Both the position numbers and the translations under genes were made by a program. A stretch of 19,742 nucleotides of DNA, from the NCBI GenBank assembly GCA_004173415.1, contig SEHC01000005.1:1-19742 (forward strand), written 5' to 3'. The DNA is from Lysobacteraceae bacterium. Lineage in GTDB: Bacteria > Pseudomonadota > Gammaproteobacteria > Xanthomonadales > Xanthomonadaceae. The notes under the pieces are model-generated. The model searched no databases. It was not told where the DNA came from and saw only the letters and a list, made by a program, of their open reading frames with translations. Every line of letters begins with the position of its first letter. Positions within the stretch are counted from its first letter, which is position 1. This document shows positions 13,484 to 19,742 of the stretch, piece by piece.

Positions 13484-14905
13484 ATGTTCAGCGCACGCCT
13501 CGACCCGCCCTGGGACGCCGCCAGCTGGCGCAGGACGGCGCGCGCGGCGCTGCGCGCCGGCATCGCCCCCGAACACGTGGCCTGGACCGGCCACGACCAG
13601 GCCGGCCTGATCCCCGGCGCCGACGTGGAAACACTGCCCGCCATCCGCGAGGCGCCGCGCGTGCCGGCCGGGTTCCTGTCGCTGGCCGAGGCGGTGCTGT
13701 GCCATCGCGACGCGCATCGGCACGCCCTGCTCTACCGGATGCTGTGGCGCATCGGCCAGGGAGAGTCGCACCTGCTCGAACGGGCCACCGATCCCGACGT
13801 GCGCCGTGCACGCGAGCTGGAAAAAGCGGTGCGCCGCGACAACCACAAGATGAAGGCCTTCGTCCGCTTCCGCGAGGTCCCCGGTGAGAGCGAAGCCTAC
13901 GTGGCCTGGTTCGAACCCGAGCATTTCATCGTCGACCGGGTCGCGCCGTTCTTCGCCCGTCGTTTCGCCGGCATGCGCTGGGCCATCCTCACCCCTTACC
14001 GAAGCGCGCACTGGGATGGGCAGTCGCTGGCCTTCGCACCGGGCAGCACCCGAGCGCAGGCGCCGGCCGACGACGCCCAGGAAGAGCTCTGGCGGACCTA
14101 TTACTCCAACATCTTCAATCCCGCCCGGGTCAACCCGAAGATGATGCGGCAGGAGATGCCGCAGAAGTACTGGAAGCTGCTGCCCGAAGCGCAACTGCTG
14201 CCCGGCCTGGTCCGCGAAGCCGGCAGGCGCGTACGCGACATGGACGAGCGTGCGCCGCAACTGCCGCGCCGGCGCATTCCAGCGCCGGCGCCGGCGTCGC
14301 CTTTACCGGTGGACGATAGCCTGGCTGCATTGAAGTACGCCGCCCTGGCCTGCCGGCGCTGCCCGCTGTGGGAACCAGCCACGCAGACGGTATTCGGCGA
14401 AGGGTCCGAGCATGCGCGGGTGATGATCGTCGGCGAGCAACCTGGCGACGAGGAAGACCTGAGTGGTCGCCCTTTCGTCGGCCCGGCGGGCAAGCTGTTC
14501 AACCGCGCCCTGCTGGAACTGGGCCTGGATCGCAGTGCCTTCTACCTGACCAACGCGGTCAAGCATTTCCGCTTCGAGCGTCGCGGCAAGATTCGCGTGC
14601 ATCGCAATCCGGAACGATCCCACGTGCAGGCCTGTGGCGACTGGCTGCAACGCGAACTGGCCCTGGTCAGGCCGGAAATCGTGGTCTGCCTCGGCGCCAC
14701 AGCGGCACAGGCGCTGTTCGGCCGTGACTTCAGGACCCTGCAGGAACGTGGCGCATGGCAGGAACTGCCGGATGGCGTGCGCGGCTTCGCCACGGTCCAT
14801 CCGTCCTGGGTACTGAGGCAACCGGCGGCAAGCCGCGAGGAGGCCTTCGCCTCGTTCCGGCGTGACCTGGGCCTGCTGACGGAAGAACGACACGCTCGGG
14901 GCTAA
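13484..14905 (+). CDS. udgX: DUF4130 - UdgX fusion, uracil-DNA-binding protein
   Basis: A 473-residue two-domain protein. Residues 1 to about 250 are a DUF4130/TIGR03915 domain (LLYRMLWRIGQGESHLLER, NHKMKAFVRFRE, FEPEHFIVDRVAPFFARRF). After a Pro/Ala linker, residues about 275-473 are a family-4-like uracil-DNA glycosylase of the UdgX type. It has motif GEQPGDEED (317-325), FVGPAGKLFNRAL, NAVKHF, an inserted loop reading Lys-Ile-Arg-Val-His (His373) in place of KRRIH, and HPSWVLR. Cys290, Cys293, Cys384 and Cys402 fit the [4Fe-4S] ligands. UdgX of Mycobacterium smegmatis is known to bond covalently through this histidine to uracil sites in DNA. The ATG at 13484 follows the radical SAM stop by four bases, so the two are co-expressed. 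Confidence 0.93.
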   Translation: MFSARLDPPWDAASWRRTARAALRAGIAPEHVAWTGHDQAGLIPGADVETLPAIREAPRVPAGFLSLAEAVLCHRDAHRHALLYRMLWRIGQGESHLLERATDPDVRRARELEKAVRRDNHKMKAFVRFREVPGESEAYVAWFEPEHFIVDRVAPFFARRFAGMRWAILTPYRSAHWDGQSLAFAPGSTRAQAPADDAQEELWRTYYSNIFNPARVNPKMMRQEMPQKYWKLLPEAQLLPGLVREAGRRVRDMDERAPQLPRRRIPAPAPASPLPVDDSLAALKYAALACRRCPLWEPATQTVFGEGSEHARVMIVGEQPGDEEDLSGRPFVGPAGKLFNRALLELGLDRSAFYLTNAVKHFRFERRGKIRVHRNPERSHVQACGDWLQRELALVRPEIVVCLGATAAQALFGRDFRTLQERGAWQELPDGVRGFATVHPSWVLRQPAASREEAFASFRRDLGLLTEERHARG

Positions 14906-15145
14906 GGCAGCGATGAGCGGGCAGTCAGTCCTGTGCTTGCGTCCGAATTGCATCGAGCTACCGGCGCCGCTTTGCCGCCATTGCCTGCGTACTCATCCGT
15001 CCAGCGCCAGTCCTGCCACCGCCATCAAGGGCGCCAATGGCCGTTGCGCAAAGGCTTGCCGCCGGCGGCTTGAATAGCGGCGGGACGGACAGGGCCGGCT
15101 GGCGGTAGGGGCCGCGGCTTGAGGGAAGTCGCCGAGCGCCATGGA
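14906..15145. other. Intergenic stretch without a supported gene
   Basis: Between the udgX stop and the possible small gene I see no convincing reading frame, RNA or T-tract terminator. A minus-strand open frame of 193 codons (14958-15539) crosses this stretch, but it lacks domain-like composition and overlaps the better small frame, so I do not accept it. Confidence 0.5.
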
Positions 15146-15358
15146 TCAGGCCGGTGGGATCCCAAGCTTCCGGGAAAGCTCGGCCAATCGCATCCAGACG
15201 TGTTCCCTGTCCTCTGGAAGGCATTCCTCCAGCAGCGCCGCGCTCAGCAGCTCGAATTCCGCGCACCCCTGGGCAAGCGTCGCGCCCACCAGCAGCGCCG
15301 GAAGCACGGAGCCGAGGGCATCGATCTTGCTGTCGATCAGGTCCCGAGGAAGGTGCAT
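15146..15358 (-). CDS. Possible small hypothetical protein (70 residues)
   Basis: A 70-residue open frame with natural composition: MHLPRDLIDSKIDALGS, then a hydrophobic helix VLPALLVGATLAQG, then EDREHVWMRLAELSRKLG. Third codon positions are mostly G or C, as in the surrounding genes, which favours a real gene. I do not recognise a family. The ATG at 15358 is assumed; a GTG at 15370 would add four residues, and neither has a strong ribosome-binding site. A plus-strand alternative is less plausible. It might be a small regulatory or structural protein, or the remnant of one. Confidence 0.5.
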   Translation of the reverse strand: MHLPRDLIDSKIDALGSVLPALLVGATLAQGCAEFELLSAALLEECLPEDREHVWMRLAELSRKLGIPPA

Positions 15359-15595
15359 CCCGGCATCCACCCTGGATGGACGTCGAGTGTGACCCTGTTT
15401 TTGGATATTCCCCGTTACGTCCTGCTTTCCTGCGGAACGGCTTTCCTGCGGTACGCGAAGCTGCGTGGCCGCCGGGTATCTTCCGGCACAACGCCAGCAC
15501 CGATGACCGGCCCGGCACCGAAAAAAGCAAAAAGGCCATCCGTTGCGGAATGGCCTTTTCTCACAAACCCCCGTGAATCCGAGGGTGAGTACAAC
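15359..15595. other. Intergenic stretch holding a terminator
   Basis: No gene is supported between the small frame and the tRNA-Val gene. The only clear element is the hairpin with flanking A/T tracts at 15528-15559. The rest, from 15371 to 15525, shows no repeat or motif that I can name. Confidence 0.4.
15528..15559 (-). terminator. Rho-independent terminator downstream of tRNA-Val
   Basis: A hairpin of AAAAGGCCAT and ATGGCCTTTT arms, plus an inner CCG/CGG with a one-base bulge and a TTG loop. A-rich and T-rich flanks let it work in both directions. It lies about 40 bases past the tRNA-Val 3' end on the minus strand. Confidence 0.85.
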
Positions 15596-15670
15596 TGGTG
15601 GGCGGTGCAGGGTTCGAACCTGCGACCCTTGCCGTGTGAAGGCAATGCTCTACCGCTGAGCTAACCGCCC
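15596..15670 (-). tRNA. tRNA-Val (anticodon CAC)
   Basis: On the minus strand the gene starts with GGGCGGTTAGCTCAGCGG and ends with the matching ACCGCCC, a discriminator A and an encoded CCA. The D arm, the anticodon arm (stem TTGCC/GGCAA, loop TTCACAC) and the T arm GCAGGTTCGAACCCTGC are complete. The anticodon CAC reads GUG (valine). A good promoter lies upstream. Confidence 0.96.
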
Positions 15671-15694
15671 GAATGGGTGCGTTTCGGGCCGCAA

Positions 15695-15723
15695 ATGGTA
15701 AAGGTCGGCGCGCTTGCGGTCAA
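15695..15723 (-). promoter_or_regulatory. Promoter of tRNA-Val
   Basis: On the minus strand, -35 TTGACC (15723-15718), a 17-base spacer and -10 TACCAT (15700-15695). The expected start site is about 18 bases before the mature tRNA 5' end. Confidence 0.75.
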
Positions 15724-15795
15724 ACCTTGCCGGCGGAACGGATCACGGCCGCCGCCACATCGCCCCGGATCGGCGCCGGCCCGGCTGCATTCGGC

Positions 15796-17418
15796 CTAGA
15801 GCGACTTGCTCTCGCGCCGCGAGCTGGTGCGGGCCGGGGGGGCGAAGGAGTCGCTGCGCGCTTCGGCCCAGAAATCGTGGAAAACCGCGTGTTCGGGAAT
15901 CCGGTTCAGCAGTTCGCCGGGCTCCAGGAACCGGTACAGCGCCGCCAGGGAGCGGATTTCCACCGGCGAGATGCGCCGCAGGATGTGTTCGGGCCCCAGC
16001 TGTTCGGGGTGCGACAACCCTGCCGCGCCCAGCAGGTCGCGCAGCGCCTTCAGTGTGTTGTCGTGGTACTGGTGCACGCGCACCGCCTTGTCGGCCACGT
16101 CCAGGTGCTTCCAGCGACTCGGATCCTGGGTGGCCACCCCGGTCGGGCACTTGTCGTTGTGGCAGCTCTGCGACTGGATGCAGCCCAGCGCGAACATGAA
16201 GCCGCGCCCCGCGTTGCACCAGTCCGCGCCCATCGCCAGGGTCCGGATCAGGTCGAAAGCGCTGGTGATGCGCCCTGCCGCGCCGATCCGGATGCGCTCG
16301 CGCAGGCCCAGGCCAACCAGCGTGTTGTGGACCAGCATGAGTGCCTCGTGCATGGGCACGCCTACGTGGTCGATGAATTCGGCCGGTGCCGCTCCGGTAC
16401 CGCCCTCGGCGCCGTCGACGACGATGAAGTCCGGCCGGATCCCGGTTTCCTGCATCGCCTTGGCGATGCCGAACCACTCCCAGGGGTGGCCGATGGCCAG
16501 CTTGAAGCCGGTCGGCTTGCCGCCGGACAGCGTGCGCAGCCGGTCGACGAACTCCAGCAGCCCTACCGGCGTGGAGAAGGCCGAATGCCGCGATGGCGAC
16601 ACGCAGTCCACGCCCATCGGCACGCCGCGGGTCAGCGAGATCTCGCGGCTGACCTTGGCCGCCGGCAGCACCCCACCATGGCCGGGCTTGGCTCCCTGCG
16701 ACAGCTTGATCTCGATCATCCGCACCTGCGGCAGCGAGGCGTTGGCAAGGAAACGCTCCTCGTTGAAACTGCCATCGTCGTTGCGGCAGCCGAAGTAGCC
16801 CGACCCGATCTCCCAGACCAGGTCGCCGCCGGCCTCGCGGTGGTAGGGCGAGATCGAACCCTCGCCGGTGTCGTGGTAGAAGCCGCCGCGGCGCGCGCCC
16901 TCGTTCAAGGCGCGGATCGCGGTGGCGGACAGGGAGCCGAAGCTCATCGCCGAAATGTTGAACACGCTGGCCGAATAGGGTTGGGCGGTATCGGCGCCGA
17001 TCACGATGCGGAAGTCGTGCGAGTCCACGTGCACCGGGGCCAGCGAATGGTTGATCCATTCGTAGTCGACGCTGTAGACCCCCTGCTGGCTGCCGAACGG
17101 AACCACGTCATTGACGCCCTTGGCCCGCTGGTAGACCAGCGAGCGCTGCTGCCGCGAGAACGGCACTTCGGCGGTGTCGCCTTCGATGAAGTACTGGCGC
17201 ATCTCGGGGCCGACCGATTCCAGCCCGTAGCGGAAATGGGCAAGCAGCGGATAGTTGCGGCGCAGGGTGCTGCGCTTCTGCAGCAGGTCCCAGGTGCCGA
17301 GCAGCGCCAGTGCGCCGAATGCGGCCACGCCCCACCACCATCCCGCGCCCCAGCGGGTCAACAGCAGCGACGCCAGGGCCAGGGCGATGCTCAGGATGTA
17401 GGCCAGGTAGCGGATCAT
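15796..17418 (-). CDS. FMN-binding glutamate-synthase-family protein, membrane-anchored
   Basis: A 540-residue protein with the glutamate-synthase FMN domain but without the N-terminal glutaminase (GATase) domain of GltB. Residues 3-20 and about 25-42 form two membrane helices, followed by a cytoplasmic TIM-barrel part (ISAMSFGSLSATAIRALNEGA, TGEGSISPYHR, KLSQGAKPGHGGVLP, VDGAEGGTGAAP). Cys413-x5-Cys419-x4-Cys424 (CHNDKCPTGVATQDP) matches the [3Fe-4S] ligands of glutamate synthase. Family members in many bacteria are annotated as FMN-binding glutamate synthase family, with an unproven reaction. The start at 17418 gives a natural MIRYLAYILS membrane N-terminus; an ATG at 17469 would add 17 residues, and neither has a strong ribosome-binding site. 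It lies 185 bases downstream of the response regulator. Confidence 0.9.
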   Translation of the reverse strand: MIRYLAYILSIALALASLLLTRWGAGWWWGVAAFGALALLGTWDLLQKRSTLRRNYPLLAHFRYGLESVGPEMRQYFIEGDTAEVPFSRQQRSLVYQRAKGVNDVVPFGSQQGVYSVDYEWINHSLAPVHVDSHDFRIVIGADTAQPYSASVFNISAMSFGSLSATAIRALNEGARRGGFYHDTGEGSISPYHREAGGDLVWEIGSGYFGCRNDDGSFNEERFLANASLPQVRMIEIKLSQGAKPGHGGVLPAAKVSREISLTRGVPMGVDCVSPSRHSAFSTPVGLLEFVDRLRTLSGGKPTGFKLAIGHPWEWFGIAKAMQETGIRPDFIVVDGAEGGTGAAPAEFIDHVGVPMHEALMLVHNTLVGLGLRERIRIGAAGRITSAFDLIRTLAMGADWCNAGRGFMFALGCIQSQSCHNDKCPTGVATQDPSRWKHLDVADKAVRVHQYHDNTLKALRDLLGAAGLSHPEQLGPEHILRRISPVEIRSLAALYRFLEPGELLNRIPEHAVFHDFWAEARSDSFAPPARTSSRRESKSL

Positions 17419-17603
17419 CGAATTGCCGACAGCGACGGAAAGCGGAACCTTAGCGCTTGGCGCGCGCATTGCCTATGGTCCATGGGGCAACGCAAACCGC
17501 ATGCCTTGGCCCGGCGGGTAGCCGCGCCGGCGATGGGGATGCGGCAACCGCAATCCCGGCAGGCATGCGACCCGCACCAGGCGGCGGCAAGGCTGCGGTC
17601 GTG

Positions 17604-17981
17604 CTATCCGGCGGTGGGGGGTGATCGGGTGGCGTCGACGATTTCCAGCAACTGGCGGATCCGGTACGGCTTGGGCAGGAAGGCGACGTCGTGGGGGATG
17701 TCGTCGATCTGTCCCTTGGCAAAACCCGAGGCTAGGATCACCGGCACGCCGGGCCGCAGTCGCCGGGCCCGCGCCGCCAACTCCACGCCGGACATGCCGT
17801 TGGGCATGCTGACGTCGGAGAACAGCACGTCGACCGGCGTACCGTGCTCGAGGATGGCCATCGCCCCAGGCCCGTCTTCGGCGACCAGCACGGTGTAGTC
17901 CAGGTCGCGCAGCGCATCGACGATCAGGTCGCGCAACATGTCGTCGTCGTCGACCATCAGGATCGTCGCCTTGCTGCCCAT
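17604..17981 (-). CDS. Single-domain response regulator (receiver only)
   Basis: A 125-residue CheY-like receiver. The acidic pair Asp11/Asp12 (VDDDD), phospho-acceptor Asp56 (FSDVSMP), switch Ser85 (LASG) and Lys104 (PKPY) are all present, so it should be phosphorylated normally. There is no output domain; its effect must come from protein contact or phosphate relay. The sequence resembles receivers attached to hybrid kinases. The ATG at 17981 lies two bases after the kinase stop; a GTG at 17987 would overlap the stop as GTGA. Either way the gene is coupled to the kinase. A fusion that split into two genes is a possible origin. Confidence 0.88.
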   Translation of the reverse strand: MGSKATILMVDDDDMLRDLIVDALRDLDYTVLVAEDGPGAMAILEHGTPVDVLFSDVSMPNGMSGVELAARARRLRPGVPVILASGFAKGQIDDIPHDVAFLPKPYRIRQLLEIVDATRSPPTAG

Positions 17982-17983
17982 GC

Positions 17984-19147
17984 TCACGGCACCATCGCCG
18001 GCAGGTGCAGCGACACCTGGGTGCCCACGCCGGGCTCGCTTTGCAAGGTGATGAAGCCGCTGGACTGGGTTGCGAACCCGTACACCTGGCTCAGCCCCAG
18101 GCCACTGCCCTTGCCCACCCCCTTGGTGGTGAAGAACGGCTCGATCACCCGGTCCAGCAGAGCCTGTTCCATGCCGCAACCAGCATCGGTTACCCGGACC
18201 CGGACATAGGCGACGGCGGGCGCCTCGGGCTGCCCGGGCGGAATGCACTTGTGCAGGTCGGTGCAGATGGTGATGTGACCGCCATCGGGCATCGCGTCGC
18301 GCGCATTGACCACCAGGTTGAGGATCGCCGCCTCGAACTGGCCCGGGTCGACCAGCACGCTGGGCAGGTCGCTGCCAGACTGGAAGTCGATGGTGATGTG
18401 GGTGTCGCAGGCGCGTCGGTAGAGCGCTTCGGAGCGAGCCAGCAAATGATTGATGTCGTGGGTCTCCGGCGCCAGGTGCTGGCCGCGCGCGAACGCCAGC
18501 AACTGGCGGGTCAGCAGCGCGCCACGATCGGCAGCGCGGGCCGCACCCTCGACCAGTTTGCTGGTGCGCGGGTCCTCGGCGTGCCGAGTGCCGATCAGGT
18601 CCAGGCTGTTGACGATCACCGTGAGCAGGTTGTTGAAGTCATGGGCCAGGCCGAGGGTCAGCTTGCCGACCGCCTCGATCTTCTGCGACTGGGCGAGCAC
18701 GCGGCGCGCTTCCTCCAGGCGCAATTCGGCCTCATAGCGCTCAGTGATGTCGCGGGTGACCTTGGCGTAGCCGATCAGCTTGCCGTCCTGCCAGATCGGG
18801 TCGATGACCACGCTGGCGCGGAACAGGCTGCCGTCCTTGCGCAGCCGCCAGCCTTCCTTCTCGTACTTGCCCCGCTCGCGCGCGGCGCGCAGTCCGCGTT
18901 CCGGCTCGCCCGCCTCGCGGTCCTCCGGGGTGTAGAAGCGGGAGAAGTGCTGGCCGATGATCTCTTCGCCCTGGTAGCCCTTGATGCGCACGCCGCCCGC
19001 ATTCCAGTTGCTGACGCAGCCATCGGCATCGAGCATGTAGATCGCGTAGTCGGTGACGCTCTGGACCAGGAGGCGGAATTGCGCGTCATCGGAAAAATCC
19101 GACTGCAACCGCGTTGCGTCTGGCTTTTTGTTCGGATCAGACGGCAT
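17984..19147 (-). CDS. PAS-domain sensor histidine kinase (soluble)
   Basis: A 387-residue cytosolic histidine kinase. A PAS domain (about residues 22-135: FRLLVQSVTDYAIYMLDADG, WNAGGVRIKGYQGEEIIGQHF) ends with a PAC-type segment (LIGYAKVTRDITERYEAE). A short coiled coil leads to a dimerisation domain with His169 (GLAHDFNNLLT, the family with HDFNN), and then an ATPase domain with N-box NLVVNARDAMPDGG (277-290), G1 DAGCGM (321-326) and G2 GKGSGLGLS (345-353). No membrane helix is seen, so it senses an internal signal, perhaps through a PAS ligand. The ATG at 19147 has AGAGGGG (19157-19151) just upstream; starts at 19162 or 19180 are less likely. It overlaps or abuts the receiver gene. Confidence 0.92.
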   Translation of the reverse strand: MPSDPNKKPDATRLQSDFSDDAQFRLLVQSVTDYAIYMLDADGCVSNWNAGGVRIKGYQGEEIIGQHFSRFYTPEDREAGEPERGLRAARERGKYEKEGWRLRKDGSLFRASVVIDPIWQDGKLIGYAKVTRDITERYEAELRLEEARRVLAQSQKIEAVGKLTLGLAHDFNNLLTVIVNSLDLIGTRHAEDPRTSKLVEGAARAADRGALLTRQLLAFARGQHLAPETHDINHLLARSEALYRRACDTHITIDFQSGSDLPSVLVDPGQFEAAILNLVVNARDAMPDGGHITICTDLHKCIPPGQPEAPAVAYVRVRVTDAGCGMEQALLDRVIEPFFTTKGVGKGSGLGLSQVYGFATQSSGFITLQSEPGVGTQVSLHLPAMVP

Positions 19148-19155
19148 TTTCCCCT

Positions 19156-19176
19156 CTCTATGCATCCGGTATAGAG
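19156..19176. repeat. Small inverted repeat over the kinase ribosome-binding site
   Basis: Arms CTCTAT (19156-19161) and ATAGAG (19171-19176) with a 9-base spacer. One arm touches the AGAGGGG ribosome-binding site of the kinase, so it could be an operator or a translation hairpin. The arms are short and this may be chance. Confidence 0.3.
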
Positions 19177-19247
19177 GCACGACAGTGAAGAAACCATAAA
19201 GTCCGGCACCGCCAATGCGCCTGACATCGCCATGGCAACGTGGATGT

Positions 19248-19334
19248 TGGTGCCCGGGGCCGGAATCGAACCGGCATGGGATCGCTCCCGGCGGATTTTA
19301 AGTCCGATGCGTCTACCAGTTTCGCCACCCGGGC
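19248..19334 (-). tRNA. tRNA-Leu (anticodon TAA)
   Basis: 87 bases on the minus strand with an encoded CCA. Acceptor arms GCCCGGG/CCCGGGC, a D arm GTGGCGAAACTGGTAGAC typical of leucine tRNAs, anticodon loop CTTAAAA (anticodon TAA), a long variable arm (class II) and the T arm GCCGGTTCGATTCCGGC are all visible. It decodes UUA/UUG leucine. Confidence 0.96.
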
Positions 19335-19367
19335 GGCGGACTGCTCGCCCTGGCCAGGGCGCGGGCC

Positions 19368-19398
19368 ATGATACGGGCAGGCGGCGGTGAACGGGCAA
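19368..19398 (-). promoter_or_regulatory. Candidate promoter of tRNA-Leu
   Basis: On the minus strand, -10 TATCAT (19373-19368) and a weaker -35 TTGCCC (19398-19393) with a 19-base spacer. The predicted leader before the mature tRNA is about 27 bases. Confidence 0.45.
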
Positions 19399-19463
19399 GC
19401 CGCCACGATCCATGGCTGAAGGCGTAGCGGCCCGGCGCCGAACCGATCCCCTGCCGGAACAGA

Positions 19464-19487
19464 AAACGCCCGCGCAAGCGGGCGTTT
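19464..19487 (-). terminator. Hairpin terminator after tRNA-Cys
   Basis: Arms AAACGCCCGC (19464-19473) and GCGGGCGTTT (19478-19487) with a GCAA loop, flanked by A- and T-runs. It lies between the tRNA-Cys and tRNA-Leu genes. Confidence 0.8.
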
Positions 19488-19515
19488 CGGAAAAGCCACC
19501 GGACGATGCCGATGC

Positions 19516-19589
19516 TGGAGGCCTGGGTCGGAATTGAACCGGCGTACGCGGCTTTGCAGGCCGCTGCATAACCACTCTGCCACCAGGCC
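19516..19589 (-). tRNA. tRNA-Cys (anticodon GCA)
   Basis: 74 bases on the minus strand. Acceptor GGCCTGG/CCAGGCC, discriminator T as expected for cysteine tRNA, encoded CCA, anticodon loop CTGCAAA (anticodon GCA) and a T arm ending in CCGACC are present. It decodes UGU and UGC. Confidence 0.95.
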
Positions 19590-19611
19590 GGTGACTCTGT
19601 AGCGAAAAGAC

Positions 19612-19630
19612 TGGCGCAATCGCTGCGCCA
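19612..19630. repeat. Inverted repeat upstream of tRNA-Cys
   Basis: Arms TGGCGCA (19612-19618) and TGCGCCA (19624-19630) with a 5-base loop, in the 63-base gap between the tRNA-Gly terminator and tRNA-Cys. On the minus strand GTCTTTTCGC follows, so it could be a second terminator or a processing signal. Confidence 0.45.
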
Positions 19631-19652
19631 ATTCAAGCGCCCCACAAAACAA

Positions 19653-19670
19653 AACCCCGCGAACGGGGTT
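19653..19670 (-). terminator. Rho-independent terminator after tRNA-Gly
   Basis: On the minus strand the hairpin AACCCCG-TTCG-CGGGGTT is followed by a T-rich run (TTGTTTTG). It lies 12 bases past the tRNA-Gly 3' end. Confidence 0.85.
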
Positions 19671-19681
19671 GTGTTCGAAAC

Positions 19682-19742
<61 letters not shown>

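Noticed and set aside
14958..15539. Minus-strand open frame of 193 codons
   Set aside because: It overlaps the more natural 70-codon frame, has Arg/Gly/Ser-rich composition and no start signal.
15673..17898. Plus-strand open frame of 741 codons
   Set aside because: It is the antisense of the glutamate-synthase-like gene and extends through an intergenic region; no domain is recognisable.
18005..19174. Plus-strand open frame of 389 codons opposite the kinase
   Set aside because: The minus-strand frame has all kinase boxes; this one is its antisense shadow.

Overview
The window is a GC-rich chromosomal segment whose gene content and synteny fit a gammaproteobacterium of the Xanthomonadaceae/Lysobacteraceae type (Lysobacter, Luteimonas, Pseudoxanthomonas, Stenotrophomonas). 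This placement is an inference. It rests on a SmeU1-V/SmeRv-like efflux locus at the left edge, a Gly-Cys-Leu tRNA cluster at the right edge, and the general protein character. I see no insertion sequence, phage gene, CRISPR array or plasmid function.

Layout. (1) 1-3305: the start of an RND efflux operon on the minus strand. An SDR-type protein overlaps by ATGA a periplasmic adaptor lipoprotein that runs off the left edge. A LysR regulator is divergent to them, and the shared 353-base promoter region holds several palindromes. (2) 3313-4037: a thioredoxin-fold protein and a host-attachment/BaeRF-type protein in tandem on the minus strand. (3) 4364-9127: a secreted chymotrypsin-like serine protease with a very acidic N-terminal extension, a small proline/alanine-rich lipoprotein, a large TIR-TM-TolB-like-TPR protein and a small exported protein. 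(4) 9274-10113: a small heat-shock protein with inverted repeats in its upstream region, then a small hypothetical gene. (5) 10168-12041, minus strand: msrA, a thioredoxin-reductase-like flavoprotein and a cupin. (6) 12223-14905: a two-gene putative DNA-repair cassette, a radical SAM protein followed by a DUF4130-UdgX fusion. (7) 14906-15795: a possible 70-residue gene, a strong terminator and tRNA-Val(CAC) with a clear promoter. (8) 15796-19147, minus strand: a PAS histidine kinase, a receiver-only response regulator overlapping or abutting it, and a membrane-anchored FMN-binding glutamate-synthase-like protein. (9) 19248-19742: tRNA-Leu(TAA), tRNA-Cys(GCA) and a truncated tRNA-Gly(GCC), with hairpin terminators between them.

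How the genes work together. The LysR protein most likely controls the divergent efflux operon. MsrA, the thioredoxin-reductase-like protein and the small thioredoxin point to thiol and methionine repair, though they are not one operon. The histidine kinase and receiver protein form a two-component pair without a DNA-binding output. The most interesting unit is the radical SAM/UdgX pair. UdgX chemistry (covalent capture of uracil in DNA) is known from mycobacteria, but the reaction of its radical SAM partner is, to my knowledge, undescribed.
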